64,000 bases of DNA from Fermentibacter sp964564435 (GCA_964564435.1 CAZMAT010000009.1:26495-90494); one strand, 5' to 3'. Positions 1 through 9,230 are shown, numbered from the stretch's first letter. Numbers and translations: made by a program. Notes: generated from the sequence alone by a model not told the origin.

Positions 1-627
1 GGCCGTCATGGGTTCGTACTCCTCGTACCCGGTGACGGCGCAGACGTGTCCGGCCGCCAGCACGCCGTCCACGGCGCAGTCGGGCATCGAGAGTATCCAT
101 TCGAGCGCGGGGGGCACCCTTACATGCGCGTTGAGAACGCTGAAGTTGCGCATCCCCTCCGCGCGCGCCCCGAGAACGGCCGTGGCCGTCACCGGCACGG
201 TTGTCTCGAACCCGACGGCGAAGAAGACGTATTCGCGGGAGGGATCCGCCCGGGCCATCACCAGGGCGTCCATGGGCGAGTAGACGATCCGTACGTCCCC
301 CCCGGCCGACCGGGCCGTCATCAGGTCCGTGGCGGCCCCCGGGACGCGCAGCATGTCGCCGAAGGTGCAGACAACCGCTTCGTGCCTGCAGGCTATGCCC
401 GCGGCCGTGTCGATCCAGCGGGCCGGCGTGACGCAGACAGGGCAGCCGGGTCCGTGGACGAGGGTGATCGTATCGGGGAGGAGCGAGTCGATCCCGTTCT
501 CCAGGATCGAATGGGTCTGCCCCCCGCACACCTCCATGAGCCTCCACGGCTTCGTAGCGATGCGTGCGACTGCGTCTGCCAGGAGGCGGACCGTCGCGGG
601 ATCCCTGTATTCCTCGAGGAGTTTCAC
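1..627 (-). CDS. hypD: HypD, [NiFe]-hydrogenase maturation protein (C-terminus outside the window)
   Basis: HypD is the scaffold that, with HypC, assembles the Fe(CN)2CO unit of [NiFe] hydrogenases. The frame runs 209 codons from a GTG at 627 to the window edge without a stop, so about 150 residues of the usual ~360 are missing. Family-typical stretches are visible: MEVCGGQTHSI near residue 30, the VHGPGCPVCVTP segment, CTFGDMLRVPG, and the FFAVGFETT segment. The GTG overlaps the hypC stop codon (GTGA), so the two are probably translationally coupled, and this overlap decided the start. It is a cytoplasmic accessory protein. Its presence predicts a [NiFe] hydrogenase elsewhere in the genome, separate from the [FeFe] enzyme in this window. 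Confidence 0.95.
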   Translation of the reverse strand, partial: MKLLEEYRDPATVRLLADAVARIATKPWRLMEVCGGQTHSILENGIDSLLPDTITLVHGPGCPVCVTPARWIDTAAGIACRHEAVVCTFGDMLRVPGAATDLMTARSAGGDVRIVYSPMDALVMARADPSREYVFFAVGFETTVPVTATAVLGARAEGMRNFSVLNAHVRVPPALEWILSMPDCAVDGVLAAGHVCAVTGYEEYEPMTA

Positions 628-872
628 GGCTGGGTTTCCCCGGGGCAGGCCCGGAGAGCATCGATGAGTTCCATCACCCTTGCGGCCTCGGCCCTGTCGA
701 TCCTGTTCAGCGCGAACCCGGCGTGGACTATCACGTAGTCACCGACGACGGCTTCGGGGATGCCTGCGAGGGAGACAACCCGGATGACGCCGTCGAAGCT
801 GACCCTGGCGGTACGGGAAATCTGGTCGTCCCCCGAGATCTCGACGATCTCACCGGGAACTCCCAGACACAT
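624..872 (-). CDS. hypC: HypC/HupF hydrogenase assembly chaperone
   Basis: Small chaperone of 82 residues that carries the iron centre between HypD and the hydrogenase large subunit. I start it at the ATG that gives the invariant N-terminus MCLGVPGEI, because Cys2 must be near the N-terminus for function; a longer open frame upstream would bury it. The remainder (GDYVIVHAGFAL, then the D-R-A-E-A helix) fits the family in sequence and length. Its stop overlaps the GTG of hypD by 4 nt. It is divergent from hypA across a 172-bp gap, so the three hyp genes are probably driven from that shared region. Confidence 0.95.
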   Translation of the reverse strand: MCLGVPGEIVEISGDDQISRTARVSFDGVIRVVSLAGIPEAVVGDYVIVHAGFALNRIDRAEAARVMELIDALRACPGETQP

Positions 873-1044
873 GGGCCACCTCCGGTCGGAGTGGAGAACG
901 GCAGCTCGTCCTGGTCGACACCCAAGTATAAGGCTGGTTGCGCCGAAAGAAAGCCCCTCCGGGACCCTTCGGGGTGCACGGCTGTGCACGGGCGGCATGC
1001 CGCGTTATAAGTGCCCTGGCCCAGGAGCCTTCCGGAGGGTTCTC
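873..1044. promoter_or_regulatory. Divergent intergenic region between hypC and hypA
   Basis: This 172-bp stretch separates the divergent hypCD and hypA genes and must carry both promoters. AT-rich candidates for -10 elements stand out against the GC-rich background (AAGTATAAGG near 924 and GTTATAAGTG near 1005). I see no convincing operator palindrome. A ribosome-binding sequence GGAGGG lies just before the hypA TTG. Confidence 0.4.
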
Positions 1045-1395
1045 TTGCACGAATTGTCGGTAGCTTCCGAAATCCTCGACGTGGTGGAGGAGGCGCTCGG
1101 GCACAGGGAGAGCCTCAGTGCGGTCGACCTCGTCCTGGGGCCGCTCTCGGGCGTCTCCGCGGAGGCGCTCGATTTCTGTTTCACCGAGATGGCCTCACAG
1201 CGCGGTTTCGGGCGGCCGGTGCTCAGGATCAGGCCGACCGTTGCAGTGGTGAAGTGCGCGGAATGCGGCGCATCGTATGAGGCTCCGGACCTCGCGGCCT
1301 GCTGCCCGTCCTGCGGCGGGGTGTTCAAGCAGGTGCTGTCCGGCCGCGAGTGCTCCGTGGAGAGCATAGAGACGGCACAGGACGACCCTAGCTAG
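1045..1395 (+). CDS. hypA: HypA, hydrogenase nickel-insertion protein
   Basis: HypA delivers nickel to the [NiFe]-hydrogenase large subunit. I chose the TTG at 1045 because it produces the mandatory M-H-E-L-S N-terminus (His2 and Glu3 are the nickel ligands) and has GGAGGG about 5 nt upstream; the frame is open further upstream but lacks family similarity. The 116-residue product contains the structural zinc site as two pairs, C-A-E-C and C-P-S-C, in the C-terminal half. Length matches the family (about 113-120). Its TAG stop overlaps head-on with the tag stop codon at the palindrome CTAG. Confidence 0.93.
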   Translation: MHELSVASEILDVVEEALGHRESLSAVDLVLGPLSGVSAEALDFCFTEMASQRGFGRPVLRIRPTVAVVKCAECGASYEAPDLAACCPSCGGVFKQVLSGRECSVESIETAQDDPS

Positions 1396-1984
1396 TATTC
1401 CGCCATTATCTCGCCGCGCCTGAAGCAGCAGCGGGCATGGTCGTTCACCATCCCGGTGGCCTGCATGTGGGCATAGCAGATCGTCGAGCCGACGAATCCG
1501 AAGCCACGCGCCCTCAGGTCTGCGCTGAGCGCATCCGATTCGGGGCTCGTCGCCATGTAGTCGCCCGGGCCCCTTATCTCGTGAACGATCGGCCGCCCGC
1601 CGGTGAAGCGCCAGATGTAGGAGTCGAACGACCCGAACTCCTCCCGGACCGCCAGGAAGCACCGGGCATTCCCGACTATCGCGTTCATCTTCGCCCTGTT
1701 CCGGATCAGGCCCGGGTCCTGGAGCAGTTCCTCGATCCTCTTCGAGTCATAGCCGGCGATCATCACGGGATCGAAACCGTCCAGGGCCGTGCGGTAGTTC
1801 TCGCGCTTGCAGAGCACGGTGTACCAGCTCAGGCCGGCCTGCGCGCTCTCGAGGGCCAGGAACTCGAACCACAGCCTGTCGTCGTGGACCGGGACTCCCC
1901 ACTCTCTGTCGTGGTAATCGACGTAGAGGGGTTTCGCGAGATCGACCCAGGGGCATCTCGTTCTGTCCTGCGGGGTTGTCGCAG
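1392..1984 (-). CDS. tag: DNA-3-methyladenine glycosylase I (Tag), start codon unclear
   Basis: Base-excision repair glycosylase that removes 3-methyladenine. The homologous part begins with R-C-P-W-V-D and continues DREWGVP, QAGLSWYTVL, KRENYR, GNARCF and GFVGSTICYAHMQATGMVNDH, covering the whole Tag fold. The structural zinc ligands known from E. coli (Cys near the N-terminus, His in DYHDREWG, and the C-terminal NDH...CC) are present. There is no in-frame ATG, GTG or TTG between the upstream peptidase stop (2018) and the conserved core, so the start coordinate is approximate. Either a rare start codon is used or a base is wrong. An ATG 1 nt out of frame overlaps the conserved Cys codon. Confidence 0.85.
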
Positions 1985-2017
1985 CCCGGCCGCAGCCGGC
2001 CGCCGCGCCGTTTCCTG

Positions 2018-3481
2018 CTATTCCAGCACCACCAGCCTGAGCGTGTCGGAGGAGGAGCCGGCGTCGGCTCTCACGATGTAGACCCCCGAAGGCAGGCTGC
2101 CCGGCCAGGCCAGCGCATGGTTCCCGGCTCCGAGGCTGCCGTCGACCAGGACGCCTTCCAGCCTTCCGTCGATCCCGAACACTCTCACCGCCACGTTTCC
2201 GGGCCGTGCGAGCTCGACCGTGACGGAAGGGTCCGAGGGGCACGGGTTGGACGGGCACGACAGCGACACCGATGCGTCGGGATCGGCCGGATCGATGCCC
2301 GTGGAGTCGAGGTAGATGTTCAGGATCAGACCCTCGATGATGTTCATCTGGTAGGGCATGCCGCTGAGCGGGAACTGGTACCAGCCGTTCGTGGAGCCGC
2401 CCCAGCCGAAGTTGAGGTGGTAGTAGTCGTCGGTGTTGTAGCCGTCCACGACGATGTTGTGCCCGTACTGCCATGCGGCGTCGACAATCGCGAGATGGGC
2501 CGGGAGGGCGTCCATCATGTTCTGGGACAGCTTCTCGAAAAGGCTGTCGGATTCCGCATCGAGCAGTTCGCAGTTCTCGAACCCGAACCTGGTGTATGCG
2601 TCGTGGGCCTGCCCCACACCGAAGGTGCCCGAGCCCGAAGCGGAATAGACCTGCTTGCAGGCCGACCCGCACGCGAACACGAGGGCGGCCTTGTCGGAGC
2701 TGGTGAGGGGCGTGGACTGCTCGTAGTGGTCGTCGAGGATGTCGAGCATGTCGTTGAGCTCGGACCAGGCCGGGAAGTCGTGTGCAACGCAGTCGTCGTC
2801 GATCCAGTAGTCCTCCTGGTAGACGTGGTGGTAGTCGTCCGAGTCGGAGAAACGCGTGGAGTTGGTCGTCTCCAGGTTGTCGACTATCATGCCCATCGCA
2901 ACGGCGGGGCATCCCGCGACGCTCCTCGAGCCCGCATTCAGGTCCATGGGACAGTAAGCGTTGTACGGGGAGCCCTGGGTCCAGTTCTCCATCAGCCAGC
3001 CCCCGGTGGGAGTTGTGCCTGCCGCCGGCCATTGCTCGAGCACCGCCGGGGATCCCGGATCGACGAGACCGGACGTCGCGGCCTCCCATGAGCGGGCGTT
3101 AGCCAGGGCCGCATCTTCGGAGATAAGCCCGGCGCAGGCCATCCTGTTCTCGATGTCCGTCGCCAGGAGGTCGGACATGCCGAAAGTCTGCCCCTCGCCC
3201 CTGCCAAAATCCGAGGAGTAGGAATAGGCCGGCACGGGAGGCATGGCGTCATCGGCCGAAACCACCACGTAACCTGACGGGGAGAGGTCGAACACAAACG
3301 CGAGCATCGTCCCGTCATCGCCCGAAAGCCCGGATACGCCTTCGATCGTGAAGGAGCCGGCCATGCCGTCCCGCTCGAGCCTGTGGTTCGCAGCCAGCCG
3401 GGCATCGGCGGGTGTCACCGGGGCGGCGGCGACCGCCATGGCTGCCCCGGCCAGTATCAGCAGCTTCGCGTATCGGATCAC
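2018..3481 (-). CDS. Secreted C10-family (streptopain-like) cysteine peptidase with FlgD-like C-terminal domain
   Basis: Predicted extracellular cysteine protease of 487 residues. A signal peptide (about residues 1-27, MIRYAKLLILAG...) is followed by an inhibitor-like propeptide and the peptidase domain. The nucleophile is the Cys of SVAGCPAVAMGM, the general base is the His of YGHNIVVDGYN, and the stabilising Trp is in HLNFGWGG; all three fit the streptopain family. The last ~80 residues (PSNPCPSDPSVTVEL ... PSGVYIVRADAG ... LRLVVLE) form a FlgD-type Ig domain like those on other secreted proteins in this window, probably used for export or surface attachment. It stands alone, with tag directly downstream. 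Confidence 0.85.
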   Translation of the reverse strand: MIRYAKLLILAGAAMAVAAAPVTPADARLAANHRLERDGMAGSFTIEGVSGLSGDDGTMLAFVFDLSPSGYVVVSADDAMPPVPAYSYSSDFGRGEGQTFGMSDLLATDIENRMACAGLISEDAALANARSWEAATSGLVDPGSPAVLEQWPAAGTTPTGGWLMENWTQGSPYNAYCPMDLNAGSRSVAGCPAVAMGMIVDNLETTNSTRFSDSDDYHHVYQEDYWIDDDCVAHDFPAWSELNDMLDILDDHYEQSTPLTSSDKAALVFACGSACKQVYSASGSGTFGVGQAHDAYTRFGFENCELLDAESDSLFEKLSQNMMDALPAHLAIVDAAWQYGHNIVVDGYNTDDYYHLNFGWGGSTNGWYQFPLSGMPYQMNIIEGLILNIYLDSTGIDPADPDASVSLSCPSNPCPSDPSVTVELARPGNVAVRVFGIDGRLEGVLVDGSLGAGNHALAWPGSLPSGVYIVRADAGSSSDTLRLVVLE

Positions 3482-3679
3482 GCCTGTCTCCTGCCGTTTC
3501 GGTTCATGAATGCTGGGGTTTGGAGTTCCAGAGGGGATGATAGCCGGAAGCCCTCACCGGGTCAAACCGCGGGGCAATCCCCATGCCGCCCGGCTGGCCC
3601 GTGCCGGGCATTCCCTCCCGGAACCGGCCATCCAGTCCGATGAAGTCGACATGGACGGACAGGATGGACAGGATGCGGA
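3482..3679. other. Intergenic region with a short direct repeat
   Basis: No gene is supported here. The segment near 3652-3675 contains the tandem GGACAGGAT-GGACAGGAT (9-bp unit, two copies), preceded by GACATGGAC. A related but reverse-complemented string occurs inside flxB near 53,250. It lies between the C10 peptidase promoter and the end of the RND operon. Confidence 0.4.
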
Positions 3680-4519
3680 TTATTCGCCGCCATCCCCTCC
3701 CGGATCGATCCTCACCGTGCCGTAGATGCCCGGGAAGAGCGTGCCCGACGGGTCGTCGAGAGTAACCGTCAGAGGTAGCAGGCCGGTGACCGGATCTATC
3801 GCCGGTGACACGGAGGTCACGATTCCCGCATAGACCTCCCCCGGCAGCACAGTGGTCTCGAATCCGGCGGGATCTCCGATCTCGAAGGATCCGATGTACC
3901 TTTCGGGCAGAAGTGCTCGGAGCACGTATCCCCCTCCACCCGTGACCATCACGAGGGGTTCGGGGCCGGCCATCAGGCCCTCGCCTGCCCACACCCGCCC
4001 GACCACGCCGTCGAACGGCGCATCGACCGTCGATGCGCTGCGGCCCGAGAGCGCGCCGTACAGATCGGCCCTCGCAGCCTGGAGTGTGGACCGGGATGCA
4101 AGCATGGCGGTCTCGGCGCCCTCCATCTGCTCGCTGCTGAGCGCCCCGGCCTCGAAGAGCTCCGAGCAGCGCCTGTACGCTGCTTCCGCATTGGAAGCCT
4201 CGACCCTGGCGGCTTCCACTCCGGAGAGCCCGGCGGCGACCGCCCCGTCCACGAGAGCATCGCCGGAGAGGCCCACGAGGATCTGCCCGGCCACGACCGA
4301 GTCGCCCTCCTCTACGAAGACGCCGGTCACCCTGCCCGAGCCGAACAGCAGCGCCTCGTCGCAGGCCTCCACGCGCACGCTGGCGGAGACCGTGCCGTGC
4401 TCTTCGGGAGCGGCGCCCGAAGGCACCGGAACCGCCGATGAGTTACCGGCCTCCGGGCTCCCGCCTCCGCATGCGCACATCAGGATCAGTGCCGTGCAGA
4501 TCCCCGTCCTGTCAGGCAT
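3680..4519 (-). CDS. RND efflux periplasmic adaptor lipoprotein (second copy)
   Basis: Membrane-fusion (HlyD/AcrA-like) subunit, 279 residues, last gene of the tetR operon. The N-terminus is a lipoprotein-type signal (LILMCACGGG). The body has the biotinyl/lipoyl halves (FVEEGDSVVAGQILVGL and APFDGVVGRVWAGEGL) flanking a short alpha-hairpin, then the beta-barrel region (YAGIVTSVSPAIDPVTGLLPL). It is shorter than the adaptor at the head of the operon and lacks a long C-terminal membrane-proximal domain. Its start overlaps the pump gene by 8 nt. Two different adaptors flanking one pump suggest a heteromeric adaptor ring, as in some MdtABC-like or Gram-negative macrolide systems (inference). Confidence 0.85.
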   Translation of the reverse strand: MPDRTGICTALILMCACGGGSPEAGNSSAVPVPSGAAPEEHGTVSASVRVEACDEALLFGSGRVTGVFVEEGDSVVAGQILVGLSGDALVDGAVAAGLSGVEAARVEASNAEAAYRRCSELFEAGALSSEQMEGAETAMLASRSTLQAARADLYGALSGRSASTVDAPFDGVVGRVWAGEGLMAGPEPLVMVTGGGGYVLRALLPERYIGSFEIGDPAGFETTVLPGEVYAGIVTSVSPAIDPVTGLLPLTVTLDDPSGTLFPGIYGTVRIDPGGDGGE

Positions 4520-7500
4520 CGCCGGCCGCCTTTCCGCGGTTCTTCCGCTCGGCCATGAGCACGTACATCACCGGCAGGATGAGCAGCGTCAGAGGCGTGG
4601 CCACCACCATCCCGCCGACCACCGTCCGCGCCATGGGCGACCACAGGCCGGAGCTGCCGGTGGACATCAGCGCCAGGGGCAGCATGGCGAACACCGTGGT
4701 GCTCGCCGTCATCAGGATGGGCCTCATCCTCTTCCTGCCCGCGTCGAGCACGGCCTCCACGGGTGAGAGCCCCTGCGAGCGCATCTCCTGGTTGGCGAAG
4801 TCGACGAGCACGATCCCGTTGTTCACGACGATGCCCGCGAGCATCAGGATGCCGATCAGCGAGGTGAGGCCCAGGGTCATCCCGGTGAGCACGTGTACCA
4901 GGATGACGCCGATCATGGCCATCGGTATCTCGAAGATCAGCAGGAACGGCTCCTTGAGCGACTCGAACTGCACCGCCATCACGAGGAACACGAGGAAGAC
5001 CGCAACGGCTATGGCAATGGCCATGCTCGAGAAGGACTCCTTCTGGTCGGGGATGTCGCCCAGCAGCTCCCATCTCGCGCCGCCCAGTTCGAGCGTGTCC
5101 ATCATCGCGTACACGTCGGAGCCCACATCTCCCAGAGCCCTTCCCTCTATCCCGCACGATACGAGCACGCTCCTGCTCCTGTCCCTGTGCCAGATCATGT
5201 TGGGCACGAGGTCGGTCGAGAGGGTGCCCCAGCTCTCCAGCGGCGCCCCCGATACGGGGAGGCCCAGGATGCGCTCGCGGCTCGAGATCGCCCGGTCGTC
5301 GAATGCGAGATGCACGTCGAGGTCCTCGTCGCCCTCGTAGTACGTGGAGGCGTCGAGGCCCATCACACCCAGCGTCACCTCGGCCGCTATGGCCGCGGGG
5401 TTGGCCCCCCTCTGCGACATGACCGCGGGATCGGGCGTGAAGCGCATGAGGTCCACCCACTCGTCGAGGCTCGACTCGTGGTCGATCGTGCCCGGTATGC
5501 GCTCGAGTCCGGCTTTCAGGGTCGCGCCCCTCGCGAGCAGATCCTCGAGGTCGCTGCCGTAGATGGCGATCTGTATCGGGTTGCCGGTGCTGAACCCCAT
5601 GCCGGTGGTCAGCGTGTAGGTCAGGCCAGGCACGGCGTCGAGCACCTCCCTCACGGGCTCCTGATAGTCGTCCACCTGCCTCGTGAGATCCTTCTCCGGG
5701 GCGAAGTAGAACACGAGGTCGATCCGGTTGGGGGCGTCTGCCCCGAATGCCGCGGAGATCCCCGCGCTCCTGCCCACGGTCATGCCGGTATGCACGAGGT
5801 CGCCTGGCGCGAAGACCCTCTCGATCGAATCGACCATCACCATGGCCAGGCTGTCCGTCACGTCCAGACTCGTACCGGGCGGAGCGGAGGCCGTGATGGT
5901 CATCATGCCTTCCTGGACGTCGGGGATGAAGGATGTCGGTATGCGCCCCGCCAGCAGGATCGAGGCCAGGAAGGCGCCGACGGTCGGCAGCAGGGTCAGC
6001 CTCCTGTGCGCGAGGCACCACGCGAGCCATCCCGCATACTTCTCCTCCAGCGCCTGGATGAGGTCCTGGACATTCTGGAGGGGCGAGCCCTTCCGGTGCG
6101 TCTTGACTATCCTCGTGGACATCCCGGCCAGCAGAGGCACGAAGGTCATGCTGTTGAAGAGGCTTATCATCAGGGCGCACACTATCGTGATCGAGAGGTC
6201 CCTGAAGACCTGTCCGGTCAGGCCCTTCACGAAGAGCATGGGGATGAACACCGCCACGGTGGTCAGGGTCGAGGCTGCCACGGCCATGCCCACCTGTGTG
6301 GCGCCCCGCTCGGAGCCCTCCCTTACGCCAGCCCCCTCCTTGCGCAGCCTGTGGATGTTCTCGAGCACCACCACGGAGTTGTCCAGGATCATCCCGATCG
6401 CGATCGAGAGGCCCGCGAGGGAGATGATGTTGAGGTTCACCCCGAAGGCGTACATGAACGCGAAAGTGGTGATGAAGGACAGCGGCATCGAGATGCTCAC
6501 GATGCCGGCGTTCGCGGGCGAGCCCAGGAACAGCAGGAGAACGACGGCGGCGAGCACCATCGCCTGTATGCCGGTCTCCAGCAGTGAATTCATGGAGGAC
6601 TTCACGTAGTCCTCCTGGCTGTAGACGATGCCGGTCTCGAACTGCCCGGCGTAGGACGCCGATATCCTGTCGACTTCGGCTTCCAGGCTCCGGCAGGTGT
6701 TCACGGTGTTCGCGTCGGCGCTCTTCCGGAACACGAGCATGATGGTGTTGGCCCCGTCGAGCGAGGAGATGCTCGAAGGGTCCTCGAAGCCGTCCTCGAC
6801 CAGGGCCACGTCGCCCAGGCGCACCGGCACGCCGCCGTGGGCTCCGACGACGAGTTCGCGGATCTGGTCGAGGCTGTGGAAGCCGCTTCGCACGCTGATG
6901 GAGATGTCCAGTCCGCCGGCCTCGAGGTTGCCCCCGGGCTGGTCGGCGTCAACAGCGGACAGCACTCCGTAGATCTGAGCGATGGATATGCCCCGTTCCC
7001 ATGTCAGGACCGGGTCGACCGTGACATTGATGCTGCGCACCTCGCCGCCCGATATGTCCGCCGAGGCCACCCCGCCCACGCGGCTCAGCACCGGCTGCAC
7101 CTCGTCCTCCACCAGGCGGCGGAGCCCCGCGCTCGACAGGCTCTGGCTCGAGAAGCTCACTATCATGAGCGGCTTCATGCTGCTCTCGAGGGCGAACACC
7201 ACGGGATCGGTGGCATTTCCGGGCAGGAGGGTCTGGTTCCTGTCGACAGCCTCCTTCACATCGTCCAGAACCCGGTCGATGTCCGCACCAAGAGACGCAT
7301 CCACCGTCACGGTGCTCAGGGACGCCCTGCTCTCGGATTCCACGCAGTCCACGTCCTCCACACCGCTGACTGCATCCTCCAGCACCTCGGAGACGAGGAT
7401 CTCCACCTCCTCGGGCCCGCTGCCGGGCAGGGCGGTGATGATCATCACCTGCCCCAGGTCGGCCTTGGGGAGGTAGTCGAGGCCGAGCTGCGTGATGCCG

Positions 7501-7580
7501 AATGCCCCTGCACCCAGCATCAGCAGGAACACCATCAGGAAGGTGACCCTGCGGTTTATCGCCAGCGCCGGGAGGCTCAT
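4512..7580 (-). CDS. RND superfamily efflux permease (AcrB/MdtB-like)
   Basis: Inner-membrane drug/proton antiporter of 1022 residues, full length for the hydrophobe/amphiphile efflux family. The N-terminal transmembrane helix (RVTFLMVFLLMLGAG), two large periplasmic porter loops and two six-helix bundles are visible. The TM4 proton-relay motif reads GMILDNSVVVLENI, with one Asp where AcrB has a D-D pair, a variant common outside Proteobacteria. The C-terminal half ends with GGMVVATPLTLLILPVMYVL. It overlaps the upstream adaptor by 4 nt (ATGA) and the downstream one by 8 nt. No TolC-like outer-membrane channel is encoded in the operon. The substrate cannot be read from sequence. Confidence 0.93.
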   Translation of the reverse strand: MSLPALAINRRVTFLMVFLLMLGAGAFGITQLGLDYLPKADLGQVMIITALPGSGPEEVEILVSEVLEDAVSGVEDVDCVESESRASLSTVTVDASLGADIDRVLDDVKEAVDRNQTLLPGNATDPVVFALESSMKPLMIVSFSSQSLSSAGLRRLVEDEVQPVLSRVGGVASADISGGEVRSINVTVDPVLTWERGISIAQIYGVLSAVDADQPGGNLEAGGLDISISVRSGFHSLDQIRELVVGAHGGVPVRLGDVALVEDGFEDPSSISSLDGANTIMLVFRKSADANTVNTCRSLEAEVDRISASYAGQFETGIVYSQEDYVKSSMNSLLETGIQAMVLAAVVLLLFLGSPANAGIVSISMPLSFITTFAFMYAFGVNLNIISLAGLSIAIGMILDNSVVVLENIHRLRKEGAGVREGSERGATQVGMAVAASTLTTVAVFIPMLFVKGLTGQVFRDLSITIVCALMISLFNSMTFVPLLAGMSTRIVKTHRKGSPLQNVQDLIQALEEKYAGWLAWCLAHRRLTLLPTVGAFLASILLAGRIPTSFIPDVQEGMMTITASAPPGTSLDVTDSLAMVMVDSIERVFAPGDLVHTGMTVGRSAGISAAFGADAPNRIDLVFYFAPEKDLTRQVDDYQEPVREVLDAVPGLTYTLTTGMGFSTGNPIQIAIYGSDLEDLLARGATLKAGLERIPGTIDHESSLDEWVDLMRFTPDPAVMSQRGANPAAIAAEVTLGVMGLDASTYYEGDEDLDVHLAFDDRAISSRERILGLPVSGAPLESWGTLSTDLVPNMIWHRDRSRSVLVSCGIEGRALGDVGSDVYAMMDTLELGGARWELLGDIPDQKESFSSMAIAIAVAVFLVFLVMAVQFESLKEPFLLIFEIPMAMIGVILVHVLTGMTLGLTSLIGILMLAGIVVNNGIVLVDFANQEMRSQGLSPVEAVLDAGRKRMRPILMTASTTVFAMLPLALMSTGSSGLWSPMARTVVGGMVVATPLTLLILPVMYVLMAERKNRGKAAGDA

Positions 7581-8641
7581 ATCCCCGCCTCCGCGAGCCT
7601 GCAGCCCTCGTAGACGCGGTTGATCCCGAAGACCACCAGGCTGTCCCCCTCCGAGAGCCCCGACAGGATCTGCCAGTCGAACCCGTCCTGCAGTCCCACT
7701 TCAACAGCCCTGAAGCGGCAGACGCCGCCTTCGGACACAGCCGCACGCCAGCCCCCGTCGGGCTGCCTCTCCATGGAGGACTGCGGAACCACCACTGCTC
7801 CGGCGACGGTCGAGAGAGCCACGGTCGCGGTGCCGCTCATGCCGGATCTGAGCCTGCCGCCTTCGTTGCCGAACTGCGCCGTGCAGTAAGCCAGGCCCGA
7901 AACGGGATCCACCGACGGGGAAACGGCCGTGATCACTCCGTCGAATAGCTCGCCGGGATGGACGGTCGTCTCGAGGAACACGGGAAGGCCCTCGGAGAGG
8001 TGGCGCAGCCGGCACGGGGCGAAGCCCAGCGACGCCTCGAGCACCCCTCCGCCGGCGAGTGCGACCAGGTTCCCCGACGCGGGATTGCCGGTCCGTACCC
8101 AGACTCGCGTGATGGTACCCGCGAACGGCGCCCTCACCTGTCCCTCGGAAGCCTCGGACACCGCCTGCTGATAACCCGCTCTCGCGAGGCCCAGGGTGGC
8201 CTGAGCGGAGGCTTCGGATGCGCGTGCCGCTTCGATCCCGCTCTCGGAGAGCGCTCCGCTTTCGTACAGGTCCTCGGCCCGGGCCAGGCTGCCTGCGGCA
8301 TACTCCTGTGCGGCACGGGCGGCGGAAATCCTGGCAGCCGCGGTGGAGATGCCTGAGGCGTGCATTCCGTCGGTCTCCATCGTGAGGAGGATGTCTCCCT
8401 CCTCGACGGTGTCGCCTTCGGATACGAGGACAGAGGTGACCGAAGCGGGAGTCGAAACGGCGAGGACCGCCTCGTCGGAGCCCTCCAGCCGGCACGGCAC
8501 TGTCACCGTGCTAGTGATCGAACCGGTTTCGACCACCTGTATGAGAACGGGCACCGGGTCGGGCTCCGGCGCGGGTCCTCGCTCGCATCCGGCTGCGATG
8601 ACTGACAGCAGTGCCGTCGGGATCAGTTCAGGCCTTCGCAT
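7577..8641 (-). CDS. RND efflux periplasmic adaptor lipoprotein (first copy)
   Basis: Membrane-fusion subunit of 354 residues placed between tetR and the pump gene. The N-terminus ends in a good lipobox (SVIAAGC at Cys19), so it should be lipid-anchored in the periplasm. The lipoyl halves are VLVSEGDTVEEGDILLTME and RAPFAGTITRVWVRTGNPA, separated by an Ala-rich alpha-hairpin (about residues 95-150). The beta-barrel and membrane-proximal domain follow (GVITAVSPSVDPVSGL; DWQILSGLSEGDSLVV). Its start lies 14 nt inside the tetR reading frame, which implies coupled expression with the regulator. Confidence 0.9.
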   Translation of the reverse strand: MRRPELIPTALLSVIAAGCERGPAPEPDPVPVLIQVVETGSITSTVTVPCRLEGSDEAVLAVSTPASVTSVLVSEGDTVEEGDILLTMETDGMHASGISTAAARISAARAAQEYAAGSLARAEDLYESGALSESGIEAARASEASAQATLGLARAGYQQAVSEASEGQVRAPFAGTITRVWVRTGNPASGNLVALAGGGVLEASLGFAPCRLRHLSEGLPVFLETTVHPGELFDGVITAVSPSVDPVSGLAYCTAQFGNEGGRLRSGMSGTATVALSTVAGAVVVPQSSMERQPDGGWRAAVSEGGVCRFRAVEVGLQDGFDWQILSGLSEGDSLVVFGINRVYEGCRLAEAGI

Positions 8642-9230
8642 CAGGCTCTATTCCTCTCAGCAGTATGTCGATCGCGACGCCCAGGTAGGCGTCATCGATA
8701 TCCTCTTCCGGTGTTCCCGTTCCCATCCATCCCGCCAGTGACCATCTCGCGGAGAACCAGTGCATGACGACCGACAGGAAGATGATGGGGATGATCCCGG
8801 GGTCGATGTCGGATCTTACGCATCCATCGCGCTGGAGTTCCCTGATCCTTTCCAGGGTCTTCCTCTTTATCTCGTCCTCCGGGTAATCTGGTTCGAACTC
8901 CTGTTCGAGGTTGAGCCAGGAGAAGAGCCTGACCATCCTGGGGTTGTTCCTCATGAGTTCGACGAAACCGTTGCGGCCTGTCAGCAGCTCGACGAAGTTG
9001 TCGGGATTCCCGTCCGCGATGGTGTCGTAGAACGTCTCCAGTAGCCCGGACTTGTCGTGGTAGTTCCGGATCATCTCCAGCCAGAGGGCCTTCTTGGAGT
9101 CGAAATGGTGATAGATCAGGCTCTTGGCGACCCCGGCCTTCTCTGCGATCTCGTTCATGGAGGTGCCTATGAACCCCTTCTCCACGAACAGATCCTCCGC
9201 CACCTTCAGTATCTTCTCCCTGCCGGTCAT
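8628..9230 (-). CDS. TetR-family repressor of the RND operon
   Basis: A 200-residue regulator. The N-terminal HTH is textbook: KILKVAEDLFVEKGF, then TSMNEIAEKAGVAKSLIYHHF with the recognition helix and Y-x-x-F signature at about residues 24-45. The C-terminal ligand domain is divergent, as is usual. It is first in the operon tetR-adaptor-pump-adaptor, and a palindromic operator overlaps its own promoter, so it most likely represses itself and the pump until an inducing ligand binds. The ligand is unknown. Confidence 0.92.
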   Translation of the reverse strand: MTGREKILKVAEDLFVEKGFIGTSMNEIAEKAGVAKSLIYHHFDSKKALWLEMIRNYHDKSGLLETFYDTIADGNPDNFVELLTGRNGFVELMRNNPRMVRLFSWLNLEQEFEPDYPEDEIKRKTLERIRELQRDGCVRSDIDPGIIPIIFLSVVMHWFSARWSLAGWMGTGTPEEDIDDAYLGVAIDILLRGIEPDAKA

